From Sphingorhabdus lutea (GTDB taxonomy: Bacteria > Pseudomonadota > Alphaproteobacteria > Sphingomonadales > Sphingomonadaceae), in the NCBI RefSeq assembly GCF_001889025.1, contig NZ_CP018154.1, forward strand, positions 2,098,501 through 2,162,500: a DNA stretch of 64,000 nucleotides, read 5' to 3'. Positions 54,041-63,759 of the stretch are shown piece after piece. Every line of letters starts with the position of its first letter. The stretch's first letter is position 1. Below the pieces are notes generated by a model. The model was given only the letters and a program-made list of their open reading frames with translations. It was not told the origin of the DNA and searched no databases. Position numbers and translations under genes: made by a program.

Positions 54041-54331
54041 TTACAGGGCGTCTATTGCGCGGGCCAATTCAATATCGCGAATGGAAAGCCCGCCTGCATC
54101 ATGGGTGGTGAGTAAAATCTCTACCTTATTATATACATTAAACCATTCGGGGTGATGGTCCGCCTTTTCCGATAAAATGGCCACACTGGTCATAAAGCCA
54201 AATGCGGTGGTAAAATCATTAAATTGATATGTGGTAACAATGCCTTTTTGTTCTTCATCATATTCCCAATCAGGAATAGTTTTTAACAATTCGGCACGTT
54301 CTGAATTGGAAAGACATTTAATTTTGCTCAT
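54041..54331 (-). CDS. phhB: Pterin-4a-carbinolamine dehydratase
   Basis: Regenerates tetrahydropterin after each turnover of phenylalanine hydroxylase. It has 96 residues, the usual size, with the signature [14 protein letters not shown] followed by TTHDAGGLS. The gene is about 24 kb from phhA, so the two are not one transcript. It is convergent with the SDR gene and divergent from ccmA. Confidence 0.95.
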   Translation of the reverse strand: MSKIKCLSNSERAELLKTIPDWEYDEEQKGIVTTYQFNDFTTAFGFMTSVAILSEKADHHPEWFNVYNKVEILLTTHDAGGLSIRDIELARAIDAL

Positions 54332-54430
54332 ATCAATTTTTCCTTATTTACCACATATCACCGTATAGAAAATAATTTAACATTATCGATATTCATTGGC
54401 ATATTGTGTGAAATCTGCCTATTTCATCAT

Positions 54431-55030
54431 ATGGGGTTAGGTCAAGCATATCCAGCATCATTGTCGATTCAGCATTTATGCTGCATGCGTTCAGGCCGAT
54501 TGGTTTTGGACAATATTAATTTGTCGCTAACGGGCGGTCAAATGGCGTGGGTCAAAGGGCCAAATGGCTGCGGTAAATCGACCCTATTACGCTGTATTTC
54601 TGGTTTAATTCCTGCTTTTGATGGCGAAATTACCTATCATGGCATCATATCATTACATGATGGCAATGCCGCATTGGATGAGGAATTGAGCGTTGAAAAT
54701 GCGTTAAAATTTTGGGCAAATTTGGATGATATCGCGGCGGACAAATTGGCCCAATCCGCCGAAATTTTCGGGTTGGGCCATATTATGGACATTCCCGTCC
54801 ATATGCTTTCCACCGGGCAAAGACAACGCGCCGCATTGACCCGCACCATTTGTGGCAATGCGGATATTTGGTTATTGGACGAACCCTATAATGGGTTGGA
54901 CCAACATAATGTCGCCATGTTAAACCATGCTATTAAAATACATCTGGACAATGGCGGCATGGTAATCATCACATCGCATAATGATATAATCATTGAAAAT
55001 ATTACCCCCATAATATTGGATTTATCATGA
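54431..55030 (+). CDS. ccmA: Heme exporter ATP-binding protein CcmA
   Basis: The ABC ATPase of cytochrome c maturation system I, working with CcmB, CcmC and CcmD to release heme-loaded CcmE. It has about 199 residues from the ATG at 54431; the start is uncertain, with TTG codons at 54404 and 54461 as alternatives and no strong ribosome site. Walker A is GPNGCGKS (43-50), the signature is STGQRQR, and Walker B is IWLLDEP. The stop overlaps ccmB by 4 bp. Confidence 0.92.
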   Translation: MGLGQAYPASLSIQHLCCMRSGRLVLDNINLSLTGGQMAWVKGPNGCGKSTLLRCISGLIPAFDGEITYHGIISLHDGNAALDEELSVENALKFWANLDDIAADKLAQSAEIFGLGHIMDIPVHMLSTGQRQRAALTRTICGNADIWLLDEPYNGLDQHNVAMLNHAIKIHLDNGGMVIITSHNDIIIENITPIILDLS

Positions 55031-55677
55031 AGGTTTTTGCCATATTATTGGGCCGTGAAATTCGCCGCCATGTGCAAATGGGCAATATTATGCTGCCCAT
55101 ATTTTTCTTTATTTCGGTGGCGATATTATATCCATTTGCCGTTGGACCAGACCGGATTTTATTACAAAAAACTGGCGGTGCAATAATATGGATTGCTGCA
55201 TTATTGGCAACGATTTTGCCCATTGAAAAATTGATTTCTCATGACAAAAAATCCGGATTTTTGGATCAAATGGCGGTGCGCGGCACTTTGGATGAAATCA
55301 TCATTTTGGCAAAAATGGCGGGCCATTATATCTGCTTCATTCTGCCCTTATTATGCGCGACATTTTTATCCGCCATTTTAATGGGGCTTAATGACACACA
55401 AATGATGTCGATACTGATCGGCCTTGCCATTTCGGGCATAGCGCTTTCGGGTTTGTCGGTGATGATTGCGGCGTTAACTGCCAATATTGGCAATGCCAGC
55501 GCCCTTGCCGGTATGTTGTTAATCCCGCTTTCCATCCCGCTTTTAATATTTGGCAGCGCCAATGTGCGCGACCCACAATTTAGCACGCTGCAACTTATCA
55601 TTGCCATGTCATTGGTGCTTAGCGTGATGACCCCATTTGCGGCGGCGGCGGCGCTGCGCGCGTTAAGGGAGGAATGA
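55027..55677 (+). CDS. ccmB: Heme exporter membrane protein CcmB
   Basis: The permease partner of CcmA, with 216 residues and six hydrophobic helices. It opens with FAILLGREIRRHVQMG, contains LPIEKLISHDKKSGFLDQM (identified by its HDKKSGFLDQM loop), and ends with FAAAAALRALREE, as CcmB proteins do. It is coupled to ccmA (ATGA). No ccmC, ccmD or ccmE follows; the next gene is convergent. Confidence 0.95.
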   Translation: MKVFAILLGREIRRHVQMGNIMLPIFFFISVAILYPFAVGPDRILLQKTGGAIIWIAALLATILPIEKLISHDKKSGFLDQMAVRGTLDEIIILAKMAGHYICFILPLLCATFLSAILMGLNDTQMMSILIGLAISGIALSGLSVMIAALTANIGNASALAGMLLIPLSIPLLIFGSANVRDPQFSTLQLIIAMSLVLSVMTPFAAAAALRALREE

Positions 55678-55693
55678 TAAAGCCGTGATTGGG

Positions 55694-56452
55694 TTATATT
55701 CCGCCAGCGGTGCTGTCATATCCCATTTGCTTTAATCCATCGATTAACGCATCGACACAATGGCGTAATTTATGCGCATCGGTGGACCGCACCACAAAAT
55801 TTGCCCCGCTTTTCCCCTCCCGATAAAAAGGGTAGCTGCCAATTTGGCATCCCTCATGCGCTTTTTCAATCTGGCTTAATGTCGCCGCGACTTCGCTTTC
55901 CGCGACCCAGCAGCCAATTTGTTCGCTCAGTACCGGTAATCCGCCTTCCAAAGTGCCGGTTAATGCATCCAACATGCCCGCGGTGATATGCGGAACACCC
56001 GCCATAATGAATATATTGCCCATTTTAATTCCCGGTGCGCCTGACATTTTATTGGGGATTAAATCTGCCCCCTGCGGCACACGCGCCATGCGCAGCCGCC
56101 CTTCGTTAATTCCGCCGCGCGTTTCATAATATCCCTCCAAAATCGCCCTTGCCTCTTCATGTATAACCACTGGAACACCCATGGCGGCGGCAATTGCATC
56201 AACGGTAATATCATCATGGGTTGGCCCAATGCCGCCCGTTGTGAACAGATAATCATGGCTGGTGCGCAGGGCATTTACCGCCGCGATTATCGCGTCCATA
56301 TCATCGGACACGACGCGCACTTCATTCAACCTAATCCCCTGAACATTTAACCATAGGGCGATTTGAGAGATATTTTTATCCTGCGTCCGGCCCGATAAAA
56401 TTTCATCGCCAATAATTAAAATGGCGGCGCGATAGATTCGATCTGTTGTCAT
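55694..56452 (-). CDS. Molybdopterin-binding domain protein, CinA N-terminal type
   Basis: A 252-residue protein with the MoaB/Mog-like fold of the CinA N-terminal domain: ILIIGDEILSGRTQDKN, then TTGGIGPTHDDIT, and PGAPGIKMGNIFIMAGVP (recognised by the APGIKMGNIFIMAGVP block). CinA N-domains hydrolyse ADP-ribose-type or pyridine nucleotides in some species. The C-terminal nicotinamide mononucleotide deamidase domain is absent, as is usual for the short alphaproteobacterial form. It is divergent from map with a 65-bp gap. Confidence 0.92.
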   Translation of the reverse strand: MTTDRIYRAAILIIGDEILSGRTQDKNISQIALWLNVQGIRLNEVRVVSDDMDAIIAAVNALRTSHDYLFTTGGIGPTHDDITVDAIAAAMGVPVVIHEEARAILEGYYETRGGINEGRLRMARVPQGADLIPNKMSGAPGIKMGNIFIMAGVPHITAGMLDALTGTLEGGLPVLSEQIGCWVAESEVAATLSQIEKAHEGCQIGSYPFYREGKSGANFVVRSTDAHKLRHCVDALIDGLKQMGYDSTAGGI

Positions 56453-56517
56453 GAAAAAAATGATAGCCTCTATATGGGGACTTACAAAGCTGTATTTTTT
56501 GCCGTATATGCTTTTGC

Positions 56518-57345
56518 ATGAATCAATATGTTAAAGTGGAAGCCGATGATGTAAGCCCTGCACGTGACGGCATCATCAAATTACATGGTCCGGAGGGCTT
56601 TGCCGGAATGAAAAAGGCGGGACAGGTTTCCGCCAGCATTTTGGACGCGCTTGTCCCCCATGTGGTGCCGGGCGTATCGACACAGGAATTGGACGATATT
56701 GTCCGCAAAATGGCATTTGATGCGGGAACTGTGCCCGCTACATTGGGGTATCGCGGTTTTGCGCATAGCTGTTGCACATCCATCAACCATGTGGTGTGCC
56801 ACGGCATACCGTCGGAAAAAACATTAAAAAATGGCGATATTGTCAATATTGATGTGACCGTCATTGCCGATGGCTGGCATGGCGATACCAGCCGCATGTA
56901 TTTGGTGGGCGATGTGCCATTAAAGGCACGAAAATTGGTCGATGTGACATATGAATGTTTAATGCTGGGCATTGAACAGGCAAAGCCGGGCAACCATTTG
57001 GGCGATATTTCCCACGCGATACAAAGCCATGCAGAGGCTCATCGTTATAGCGTGGTACGCGAATTTTGTGGCCATGGCGTGGGCCGTTTATTTCATGATG
57101 CGCCCGATGTTGTCCATGTTGGCCGCCCCGGCACAGGGCCGGAACTGCGCCCTGGCATGTTTTTCACCATTGAACCGATGATCAATATTGGCAAAGCAAC
57201 GTCAAAGGTTTTGGACGATGGCTGGACGGCGGTAACCCGCGATCGCAGCCTGTCTGCGCAATTTGAACATAGTATCGGTATTACCGAAACCGGATGCGAA
57301 ATTTTCACCAAAAGCCCAAAGGGGTTTGATAACCCGCCCTATTAA
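56518..57345 (+). CDS. map: Type I methionine aminopeptidase
   Basis: Removes the initiator methionine from nascent proteins. It has 275 residues, with about 20 residues more than E. coli Map at the N-terminus. The five metal ligands are in place: D112, D123, H186, E219 and E250, in the motifs NIDVTVIADG, GHGVGR, TIEPM and FEHSIGIT. It is cytosolic and metal-dependent. It is convergent with argC. Confidence 0.97.
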   Translation: MNQYVKVEADDVSPARDGIIKLHGPEGFAGMKKAGQVSASILDALVPHVVPGVSTQELDDIVRKMAFDAGTVPATLGYRGFAHSCCTSINHVVCHGIPSEKTLKNGDIVNIDVTVIADGWHGDTSRMYLVGDVPLKARKLVDVTYECLMLGIEQAKPGNHLGDISHAIQSHAEAHRYSVVREFCGHGVGRLFHDAPDVVHVGRPGTGPELRPGMFFTIEPMINIGKATSKVLDDGWTAVTRDRSLSAQFEHSIGITETGCEIFTKSPKGFDNPPY

Positions 57346-57366
57346 GCGCGGGAGATGAAATTGGGT

Positions 57367-58305
57367 TTAGGCAAGTCTTAACCCTTCATAAATATTCGCG
57401 CCGATCATCAGGTTAAGATTTTGCACGGCAGCGCCGCTCGCCCCCTTGCCCAAATTGTCCAATGTGGCAATTAAACGCAATTGTGCACCATCGGCTGATG
57501 GCGCGACATATAAAGTCATGCCGTCATTGCCATCATCCCCATTTAACAATAAAATTTCACTTGGCATATCGCCTTCATGCACATTGACCAGCTTGCTGCC
57601 CGCATAATGAGAGACAAGTGCGTCGTGCATTTCCTGCGGGGTTGATTTAATGTTAAATGCGCCAAGCGGCACCATTATTTCCACCACCATCCCGCGATAG
57701 GCATTGATTACCGCAGGGGCAAAAATGGGGGCATGGTTCAATCCGGCATGAAGCTGCATTTCGGGCAAATGTTTATGCCCATGGGCCAATGCATAACCGC
57801 GAAAGGCAATATTGCCCGCGCTTTCAAAATGGGCGATTAACTCCTTACCCCCGCCGCTATATCCCGATACAGCATTAACATTATAGGGCAGGTTTTTGGG
57901 CAATAATCCTGCATCCACCAATGGCGCGATTAACCCCAAAAAACCCGTGGGATAACATCCTGGATTACTAACAAATTGGGCGTTTTCAATTGCCTGTTGC
58001 TGGCCCATGCGCATTTCGGCAAAACCATATGTCCAATTGGGGTCAATACGGTGCGCGGTTGATGCGTCAATAAATTTTGTCGGATTTTGGGCATCCGCCA
58101 TCGCCACAGCTTCCTTTGCCGCCGCATCGGGCAGGCATAAAATCGCCACATCCGCCGCAATAATCGCGCCGCGCCGTGCATCATCATTTTTGCGGTCATC
58201 ATCCGATAAAATAATCAACTGCACATCATCGCGCTCACCCAAACGTTCGGCAATTTCAATGCCTGTCGTGCCCGCTGCACCGTCAATAAAAACCTTCGCG
58301 CTCAT
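57367..58305 (-). CDS. argC: N-acetyl-gamma-glutamyl-phosphate reductase (short type)
   Basis: The third step of arginine synthesis, an NADPH-dependent reduction. It has 312 residues, so it is the shorter ArgC class. The cofactor motif DGAAGTTG is at 8-15, and the catalytic Cys117 is in SNPGCYPTGF. The later SGYSGGGKELI and HKHLPEM segments are typical. It lies one base after the NlpC/P60 gene in the same direction, so it is the last gene of a three-gene run with the two peptidases. Confidence 0.95.
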   Translation of the reverse strand: MSAKVFIDGAAGTTGIEIAERLGERDDVQLIILSDDDRKNDDARRGAIIAADVAILCLPDAAAKEAVAMADAQNPTKFIDASTAHRIDPNWTYGFAEMRMGQQQAIENAQFVSNPGCYPTGFLGLIAPLVDAGLLPKNLPYNVNAVSGYSGGGKELIAHFESAGNIAFRGYALAHGHKHLPEMQLHAGLNHAPIFAPAVINAYRGMVVEIMVPLGAFNIKSTPQEMHDALVSHYAGSKLVNVHEGDMPSEILLLNGDDGNDGMTLYVAPSADGAQLRLIATLDNLGKGASGAAVQNLNLMIGANIYEGLRLA

Positions 58306-58306
58306 A

Positions 58307-59212
58307 TTATATCCGCTTCATCGATGTGATTGCCGGGCCATCTTCGGATGCAAAACGTTGCGCCACAATGGATAATGGCTCAATGGTGACATTCATATGA
58401 TAGCTGTTGGCGTGGATAATATTATCCTTATCTGCCATAATACCTACATGACCATTAAAAAACACCAAATCGCCGACGCGTAATTGATTGCGATCATCCA
58501 ATTGCCGCCCCACAAAAGCCTCTTGCATATCGCTGTCACGGGGAAGATTTTTGCCGTTCATACCAAAACAAAGCTGGACCAGACCAGAACAATCAATCGC
58601 AAACCCGCTGCGCCCACCCCAACAATATGGCACATTGATAAGCCGCCGTGCCAATGCAACCGGATCAACATCCATATCGGAAATTAAGGATAAATGCGAT
58701 GCGGGCATATACCCTTGTGCACAGGGAAGAAAACCGTCTTCTTCATCACCCGTAATGCAAATTTTCGCGCCCATGGGCAATTGCACAATCGACGTGGCGC
58801 TGCCCTTTGGCTGGGTGTAAATCATGCTGGAAACCGATGTGACAATATGGGTCGGCTTTGGCATTTCTTCGGTAATAATGGCCAAATGAGCGGTGGGAAC
58901 ATATCCTAAATAATCATCATGTTTGCAATATCCCCATGCCCAATCACCCGAAATGTCCAGCACCGCAAATTCCTCACCATAGCTAAGCGAGCTAGCCCCC
59001 TGTGCCAAATGGTCGGGCGCGGCCCGCACCATAGTCGCGCTGGTCACGCAAATGCGAAGCTGCGGCACGGCATAATGCGGGGCAAATAATTTGCCCGCCA
59101 ATGATATATCGGCCAAATCACCTCTTATAGGTGTGATACGTTTATCGGTCTTTGGGCTTGGCCCGCTGAGCGCATAGCTTTGTTCATTATAATTATTTTG
59201 CGACATATTCAT
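58307..59212 (-). CDS. C40 family (NlpC/P60) peptidase with two SH3-like domains
   Basis: A 301-residue protein. Two SH3b-like segments (about 50-110 and 120-178) precede the NlpC/P60 catalytic domain, with C208 in IDCSGLVQ, H255 in GHVGIMA and H267. It resembles cell-wall gamma-D-Glu-diamino acid endopeptidases, but no signal peptide is visible, so it may instead act on recycled peptides in the cytosol. Its first 20 bp overlap the end of the leucyl aminopeptidase gene, which fits a peptide-degrading partnership. A second Met two codons later could be the start. Confidence 0.9.
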   Translation of the reverse strand: MNMSQNNYNEQSYALSGPSPKTDKRITPIRGDLADISLAGKLFAPHYAVPQLRICVTSATMVRAAPDHLAQGASSLSYGEEFAVLDISGDWAWGYCKHDDYLGYVPTAHLAIITEEMPKPTHIVTSVSSMIYTQPKGSATSIVQLPMGAKICITGDEEDGFLPCAQGYMPASHLSLISDMDVDPVALARRLINVPYCWGGRSGFAIDCSGLVQLCFGMNGKNLPRDSDMQEAFVGRQLDDRNQLRVGDLVFFNGHVGIMADKDNIIHANSYHMNVTIEPLSIVAQRFASEDGPAITSMKRI

Positions 59213-60608
59213 TTTTCAAAAATTGGTAAATTGCACGAAGACCAAGGGCTTCACCGCCCTTTTTCCGGCCCGGTTTTGGCGTTGGCCGCCAAGCGAAAGT
59301 ATCTATATGTGCCCATCGGACATCATGTAAGATAAATTTTTGCAAAAATAATGCGGCGGTGACGCTGCCGGCAAATGAACCGCCGCTATTCGTCATATCT
59401 GCAACATCACTTTGCAATAACTCAAAATAATCATTCCATAATGGCATCCGCCATAATGGGTCTTGCGCCTGCTTTGCGCCCGTTAAAATGGCATTGGCCA
59501 TATCATCATCATTGGCAAAAATGGGCGGCACATCAGGGCCAAGGGCCACCCGCGCCGCGCCGGTTAAGGTGGCAAAATCAATGACCATTTCATTGCCATC
59601 TTCGCATGATTTGGTCAACGCATCGGCAAGGATTAAGCGCCCTTCAGCATCGGTATTGTCAATTTCAACGCTCAATCCATTTCGCGCCTTTATAATATCA
59701 CCCGGCCGCATGGCATTGCCCGCAACGGCATTTTCCACCGCAGGGATCAACATGCTTAACCTCACGGGAATGTTCATTGTCATAATCAAATATGCCAATG
59801 CCGCCGCATGGGCCGCGCCGCCCATATCTTTTTTCATAATCCGCATACCCGCGCCCGATTTAATGTTCAGCCCGCCTGTATCAAAAATAACCCCCTTGCC
59901 CACAATGGCAATTTTGGGATGTTTTTCATCGCCCCAATTTAATTCGATTAAACGCGGCGCATGGTCGCGCGACGCCGCCTTGCCTACCGCATAAATTAAC
60001 GGATATCCCTGTTCCAGAATATCGCCCTTTATCACATTAACATTGCCATCATATTTTTTGGCCAAATCGGTGATCAATTTTTCAATCGCGCCAGGGTTCA
60101 TATCGCATGGCGGCATATTGACCATGTCGCGCACCAATGAAGTCGCAGAGGCAAGAGCACAATATTCGCCAATATTTGCCGCCTCATGCGTTAATAAAAT
60201 GCGCGGCCCATCTTCATTTTTTTCGCTAAGATATTGGTCAAAATTATATTGGCCCAATATCCACCCCAATAACGCATTGCCCAATTTGGGCGGGGATGCT
60301 TCTTTGGCATCGCCCATAATCCTATATGTCCCCGAAGGCAGGGATTCCGATAATTTTGCGATGCTCCACGGGTTTAACGCCATGGGTTCACCAATGGACG
60401 CAATGACATGGAAATCATCATCACCACATGCCGGAATAATTGCATATTCGCCAATTGCGCCCTTAAATTTTTGGGCGGCCAATGCGCTGCGAACCATGGG
60501 CTTGCTGCGTTTGACAAATGATTCAAAATCATCTTCGGATGTCAAAATGATGCTTGTCGCATCCTGTCCTTTATCCGGGCGCAGCAAATCTGTATAATCT
60601 TTAATCAT
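59193..60608 (-). CDS. Leucyl aminopeptidase family (M17) protein
   Basis: A 471-residue cytosolic aminopeptidase from the Met at 60608; the frame extends 14 codons further. The M17 metal and catalytic segments are intact: VGKGVIFDTGGLNIKSG (seen as GKGVIFDTGGLNIK) and NTDAEGRLIL. The N-terminal macro-like domain is divergent. M17 enzymes release N-terminal residues from peptides and use two zinc or manganese ions. It is first in the run with the NlpC/P60 peptidase and argC. Confidence 0.93.
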   Translation of the reverse strand: MIKDYTDLLRPDKGQDATSIILTSEDDFESFVKRSKPMVRSALAAQKFKGAIGEYAIIPACGDDDFHVIASIGEPMALNPWSIAKLSESLPSGTYRIMGDAKEASPPKLGNALLGWILGQYNFDQYLSEKNEDGPRILLTHEAANIGEYCALASATSLVRDMVNMPPCDMNPGAIEKLITDLAKKYDGNVNVIKGDILEQGYPLIYAVGKAASRDHAPRLIELNWGDEKHPKIAIVGKGVIFDTGGLNIKSGAGMRIMKKDMGGAAHAAALAYLIMTMNIPVRLSMLIPAVENAVAGNAMRPGDIIKARNGLSVEIDNTDAEGRLILADALTKSCEDGNEMVIDFATLTGAARVALGPDVPPIFANDDDMANAILTGAKQAQDPLWRMPLWNDYFELLQSDVADMTNSGGSFAGSVTAALFLQKFILHDVRWAHIDTFAWRPTPKPGRKKGGEALGLRAIYQFLKNEYVAK

Positions 60609-60697
60609 ACATGCCTGATAGCTGCCATTTAATGAAAATGCGATAGGCAATTATCACCAAAATTCACATCGGGTAAATTATTATATTTGCACAAAAA

Positions 60698-62155
60698 TCA
60701 TTTGGTAAATTGCATAATATCATCAGCTACCGGCTCTTTGGTCAAAATTTTCTTTTCCGCCGCATAATTTTGCAATGTCCGCCATGGGTGGCGATCACCA
60801 TTTTTGGGTAAATTGTCAAAAGAACGTTCAAAATAACCAGAGCTAAATACCTCAACAAAGGGGCGGCGCTCCATGTCGGGGTCGTTCAAAAATGGCGTGG
60901 CGACATCCGCCCCTTTTGCATCCATTTCTTTTAATAATCGAACCACATAATCACATACAATATCGGTTTTTAACGTCCAACTTGCATTTACATAACCAAA
61001 GACGCTGGCCATATTGGGAATATTGGAAAACATGCATCCCTTATAACTCACATGATTGGCGATATTTACCGGTTCATTATCCATGGACAGCTTAATCTTA
61101 CCAAATACAACAAGGTTTAATCCCGTGGCGGTCACAATAATATCCGCCGGCAACATATTGCCCGATTTTAATTTAATGCCCTGTTGGGTGAAATGGTCAA
61201 TATGGTCGGTGATAATTTGCGCCTTTCCGCTGTTCAACGCATCAAACATATCATTATCAGGGACAAGGCATAATCTTTGTTCCCATGGATTATAGCGCGG
61301 GGTAAAGTTTTTTTCAAAATCCCGCACATCATTCAAGGAATTTTTCGTATCGTTTAATAATTTCTTTCGCATAATCTTTGGATAGGACCGCGCAAACCAA
61401 TACACCAATCTTTGCATATTTATGTTACGAAAACGGGTGATTTTATACGCTAATTTATCCGGCAATATTTTGCGCAATATATTTGCAAAGCGATCACGAG
61501 AAGGATGCGATATCATAAAGGTCGGGGAGCGTTGTAACATGGTCACCTGCCCCCCATTTTGTGCCATGACGGGCACGATAGTTACTGCTGTCGCGCCGCT
61601 GCCAATAACCACAATTTTTTTGCCGCTATAATCCAAATCCTTTGGCCAATGTTGCGGGTGAATAATTTGCCCGCCAAAATCATCAGCGCCCTTAAATTCT
61701 GGGGTATAACCCTCATCATAATCATAATAGCCAGCACATAGAAATAGGAATTTTGCTGCATATTGACGCATCACCCCGTCATGTTGCGCGCTGATTATCC
61801 ATTGTTTTTTCACGCTATCCCAATTGGCATTTTCTGCCCTATGCCCAAATTTTATATGCGGGTTAACGTCAAATTCATCCGCAGTTGCATGCACATATTT
61901 ATGGATTGATGGGCCGTCGGCTATCGCCTTTTCATCGACCCAAGGTTTAAATCGATATCCCAAAGTGTGCATGTCGCTGTCCGAACGGATACCGGGATAT
62001 TGAAATAAATCCCATGTGCCGCCCATATCCTGTCTTTGTTCCAAAATGACATATTTTTTATCGGGAAAATTTTGTGAAAAATGTACCCCGGCGGCAATTC
62101 CCGATAGCCCCGCCCCAATGATTAACATGTCCACTTGTTCAATATTTGACGTCAT
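60698..62155 (-). CDS. Flavin-containing Baeyer-Villiger-type monooxygenase
   Basis: A 485-residue protein with an FAD motif GAGLSG at 14-19, a GGTWD segment, and the Baeyer-Villiger fingerprint FGGQIIHPQHWP at 160-171, which fits FxGxxxHxxxWP exactly. A second dinucleotide motif GSGATA near 185 binds NADPH. The family inserts oxygen next to carbonyls or oxidises sulfur and nitrogen; the overall sequence style is that of the flavin-containing monooxygenases related to EthA. The substrate is unknown. It stands alone with no regulator next to it. Confidence 0.92.
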   Translation of the reverse strand: MTSNIEQVDMLIIGAGLSGIAAGVHFSQNFPDKKYVILEQRQDMGGTWDLFQYPGIRSDSDMHTLGYRFKPWVDEKAIADGPSIHKYVHATADEFDVNPHIKFGHRAENANWDSVKKQWIISAQHDGVMRQYAAKFLFLCAGYYDYDEGYTPEFKGADDFGGQIIHPQHWPKDLDYSGKKIVVIGSGATAVTIVPVMAQNGGQVTMLQRSPTFMISHPSRDRFANILRKILPDKLAYKITRFRNINMQRLVYWFARSYPKIMRKKLLNDTKNSLNDVRDFEKNFTPRYNPWEQRLCLVPDNDMFDALNSGKAQIITDHIDHFTQQGIKLKSGNMLPADIIVTATGLNLVVFGKIKLSMDNEPVNIANHVSYKGCMFSNIPNMASVFGYVNASWTLKTDIVCDYVVRLLKEMDAKGADVATPFLNDPDMERRPFVEVFSSGYFERSFDNLPKNGDRHPWRTLQNYAAEKKILTKEPVADDIMQFTK

Positions 62156-62363
62156 TTGGCATCCTCACTCTTTCCTCAAACAAATGATTATAGAAACAAT
62201 TGCAATTTACAACCCACAATATAGTTTAATTGGTTAATTAAATACATTGATTAAAAATTGCATCAGCTAAAAATGCGTAAGAAATATAGTTTCAATTGAT
62301 ATTTAATTCTGGCCCATCCTAAATTTCACCGCTATGCATGATTGGTAATGAAGGGAGGATAAT

Positions 62364-63743
62364 ATGTTATCGGTGCTGGATATTTTCCGTGTGGGGCTTG
62401 GCCCATCTTCATCCCATACAGTGGGCCCGATGCGCATTGCCCGCCGTTTTTTGGAGGAGGCAGCCCAAAAGAACCAATTGGAAAATTGCGCCCGGCTGCG
62501 CATTTCATTGCACGGATCGCTTGCCCTAACGGGAATTGGCCATGCTACAGATACGGCAACATTTTTGGGCTTAATGGGATATTTACCCGAAGAAACCACC
62601 CCGCAACAGGCCGAAGCAGCCCTTTTTAACTTAACCCAAAATGGCCAGATTACCTTATATAATGGCCCAACCATCCCATTTGACCAGAGGCGGGATTTGG
62701 ACCTGCGCGGTGATATTATTCCGCAAATTCATCCCAATGAAATGCGGCTGCAGCTTTATAATCATGATAATATATTGATTTTCGACCGGATATATTATTC
62801 GGTTGGTGGCGGCTTTATTGCAAGCGCCAAACAATTAAACGCACCCACGCCCAATGATCAAATCGCCATCCCGTCCTTTCATCCCCATATATTTGGCTCT
62901 GCCGCCGAATTATTGGTCCATTGTGATGTGCTAAAAATGTCTATAGCGGACGTCATTATGGCCAATGAAGATGCGGTGCGCCCCCGCCAAGAAACCGAGG
63001 CAGGATTGGATAAAATTTGGGCGGTGATGAATTTATGTATCGAACGCGGCCTCGCCACAAATGGCATATTACCCGGCGGGTTAAAGGTAAAGCGCCGCGC
63101 GCCAGACCTATATCAAAAACTGATTGATGCGCCCATGTCGAATGAGCGCGAACAATTATTTGACTGGTTAAACGTCTATGCCATGGCCGTGAATGAGGAA
63201 AATGCCGCTGGCGGACGTGTGGTCACCGCCCCCACAAATGGCGCAGCGGGCATTATTCCCGCCGTCATCCGCCATTATTGCGGCGAAGATGAAGGATATA
63301 ATATTTCCAAAATTCGCCAATTTTTGGTCACAGCTGGCGGCATTGCCATGTTATATAAACAACGCGCCTCAATCAGCGGGGCCGAAATGGGATGTCAGGG
63401 AGAGGTTGGCGTGGCCTGTTCCATGGCGGCAGCGGGCCTTGCCGCCATTTGGGGCGGAACAGCGCAACAGGTGGAACATGCCGCCGAAATTGGCATGGAG
63501 CATAATTTGGGCCTCACCTGTGATCCAGTGGGTGGCTTGGTTCAAATACCATGTATAGAACGCAATGCCATTGGCGCGGTAAAGGCGGTTAACGCCGCAC
63601 GCCTTGCCCTGCGTGCGTGCGAAACGCACCATGTTTCACTTGATCAGGTAATTGAAACCATGCGCCAAACCGGATTGGACATGTCCCGCAAATATAAAGA
63701 AACCAGTGAGGGCGGATTGGCCGTTAATGTGGTCGAATGTTAA
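62364..63743 (+). CDS. sdaA: L-serine ammonia-lyase (L-serine dehydratase)
   Basis: Converts L-serine to pyruvate and ammonia with an oxygen-sensitive 4Fe-4S cluster. It has 459 residues, the single-chain type. [13 protein letters not shown] at the N-terminus is diagnostic; cluster cysteines are C344, C352 ([12 protein letters not shown]) and C386 (LTCDPVGG). A strong ribosome site (AAGGGAGGA) precedes the ATG. It is convergent with the DUF3703 gene at the right edge and shows no amino-acid transporter nearby. Confidence 0.96.
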   Translation: MLSVLDIFRVGLGPSSSHTVGPMRIARRFLEEAAQKNQLENCARLRISLHGSLALTGIGHATDTATFLGLMGYLPEETTPQQAEAALFNLTQNGQITLYNGPTIPFDQRRDLDLRGDIIPQIHPNEMRLQLYNHDNILIFDRIYYSVGGGFIASAKQLNAPTPNDQIAIPSFHPHIFGSAAELLVHCDVLKMSIADVIMANEDAVRPRQETEAGLDKIWAVMNLCIERGLATNGILPGGLKVKRRAPDLYQKLIDAPMSNEREQLFDWLNVYAMAVNEENAAGGRVVTAPTNGAAGIIPAVIRHYCGEDEGYNISKIRQFLVTAGGIAMLYKQRASISGAEMGCQGEVGVACSMAAAGLAAIWGGTAQQVEHAAEIGMEHNLGLTCDPVGGLVQIPCIERNAIGAVKAVNAARLALRACETHHVSLDQVIETMRQTGLDMSRKYKETSEGGLAVNVVEC

Positions 63744-63759
63744 TCAACAACCTTAATGC

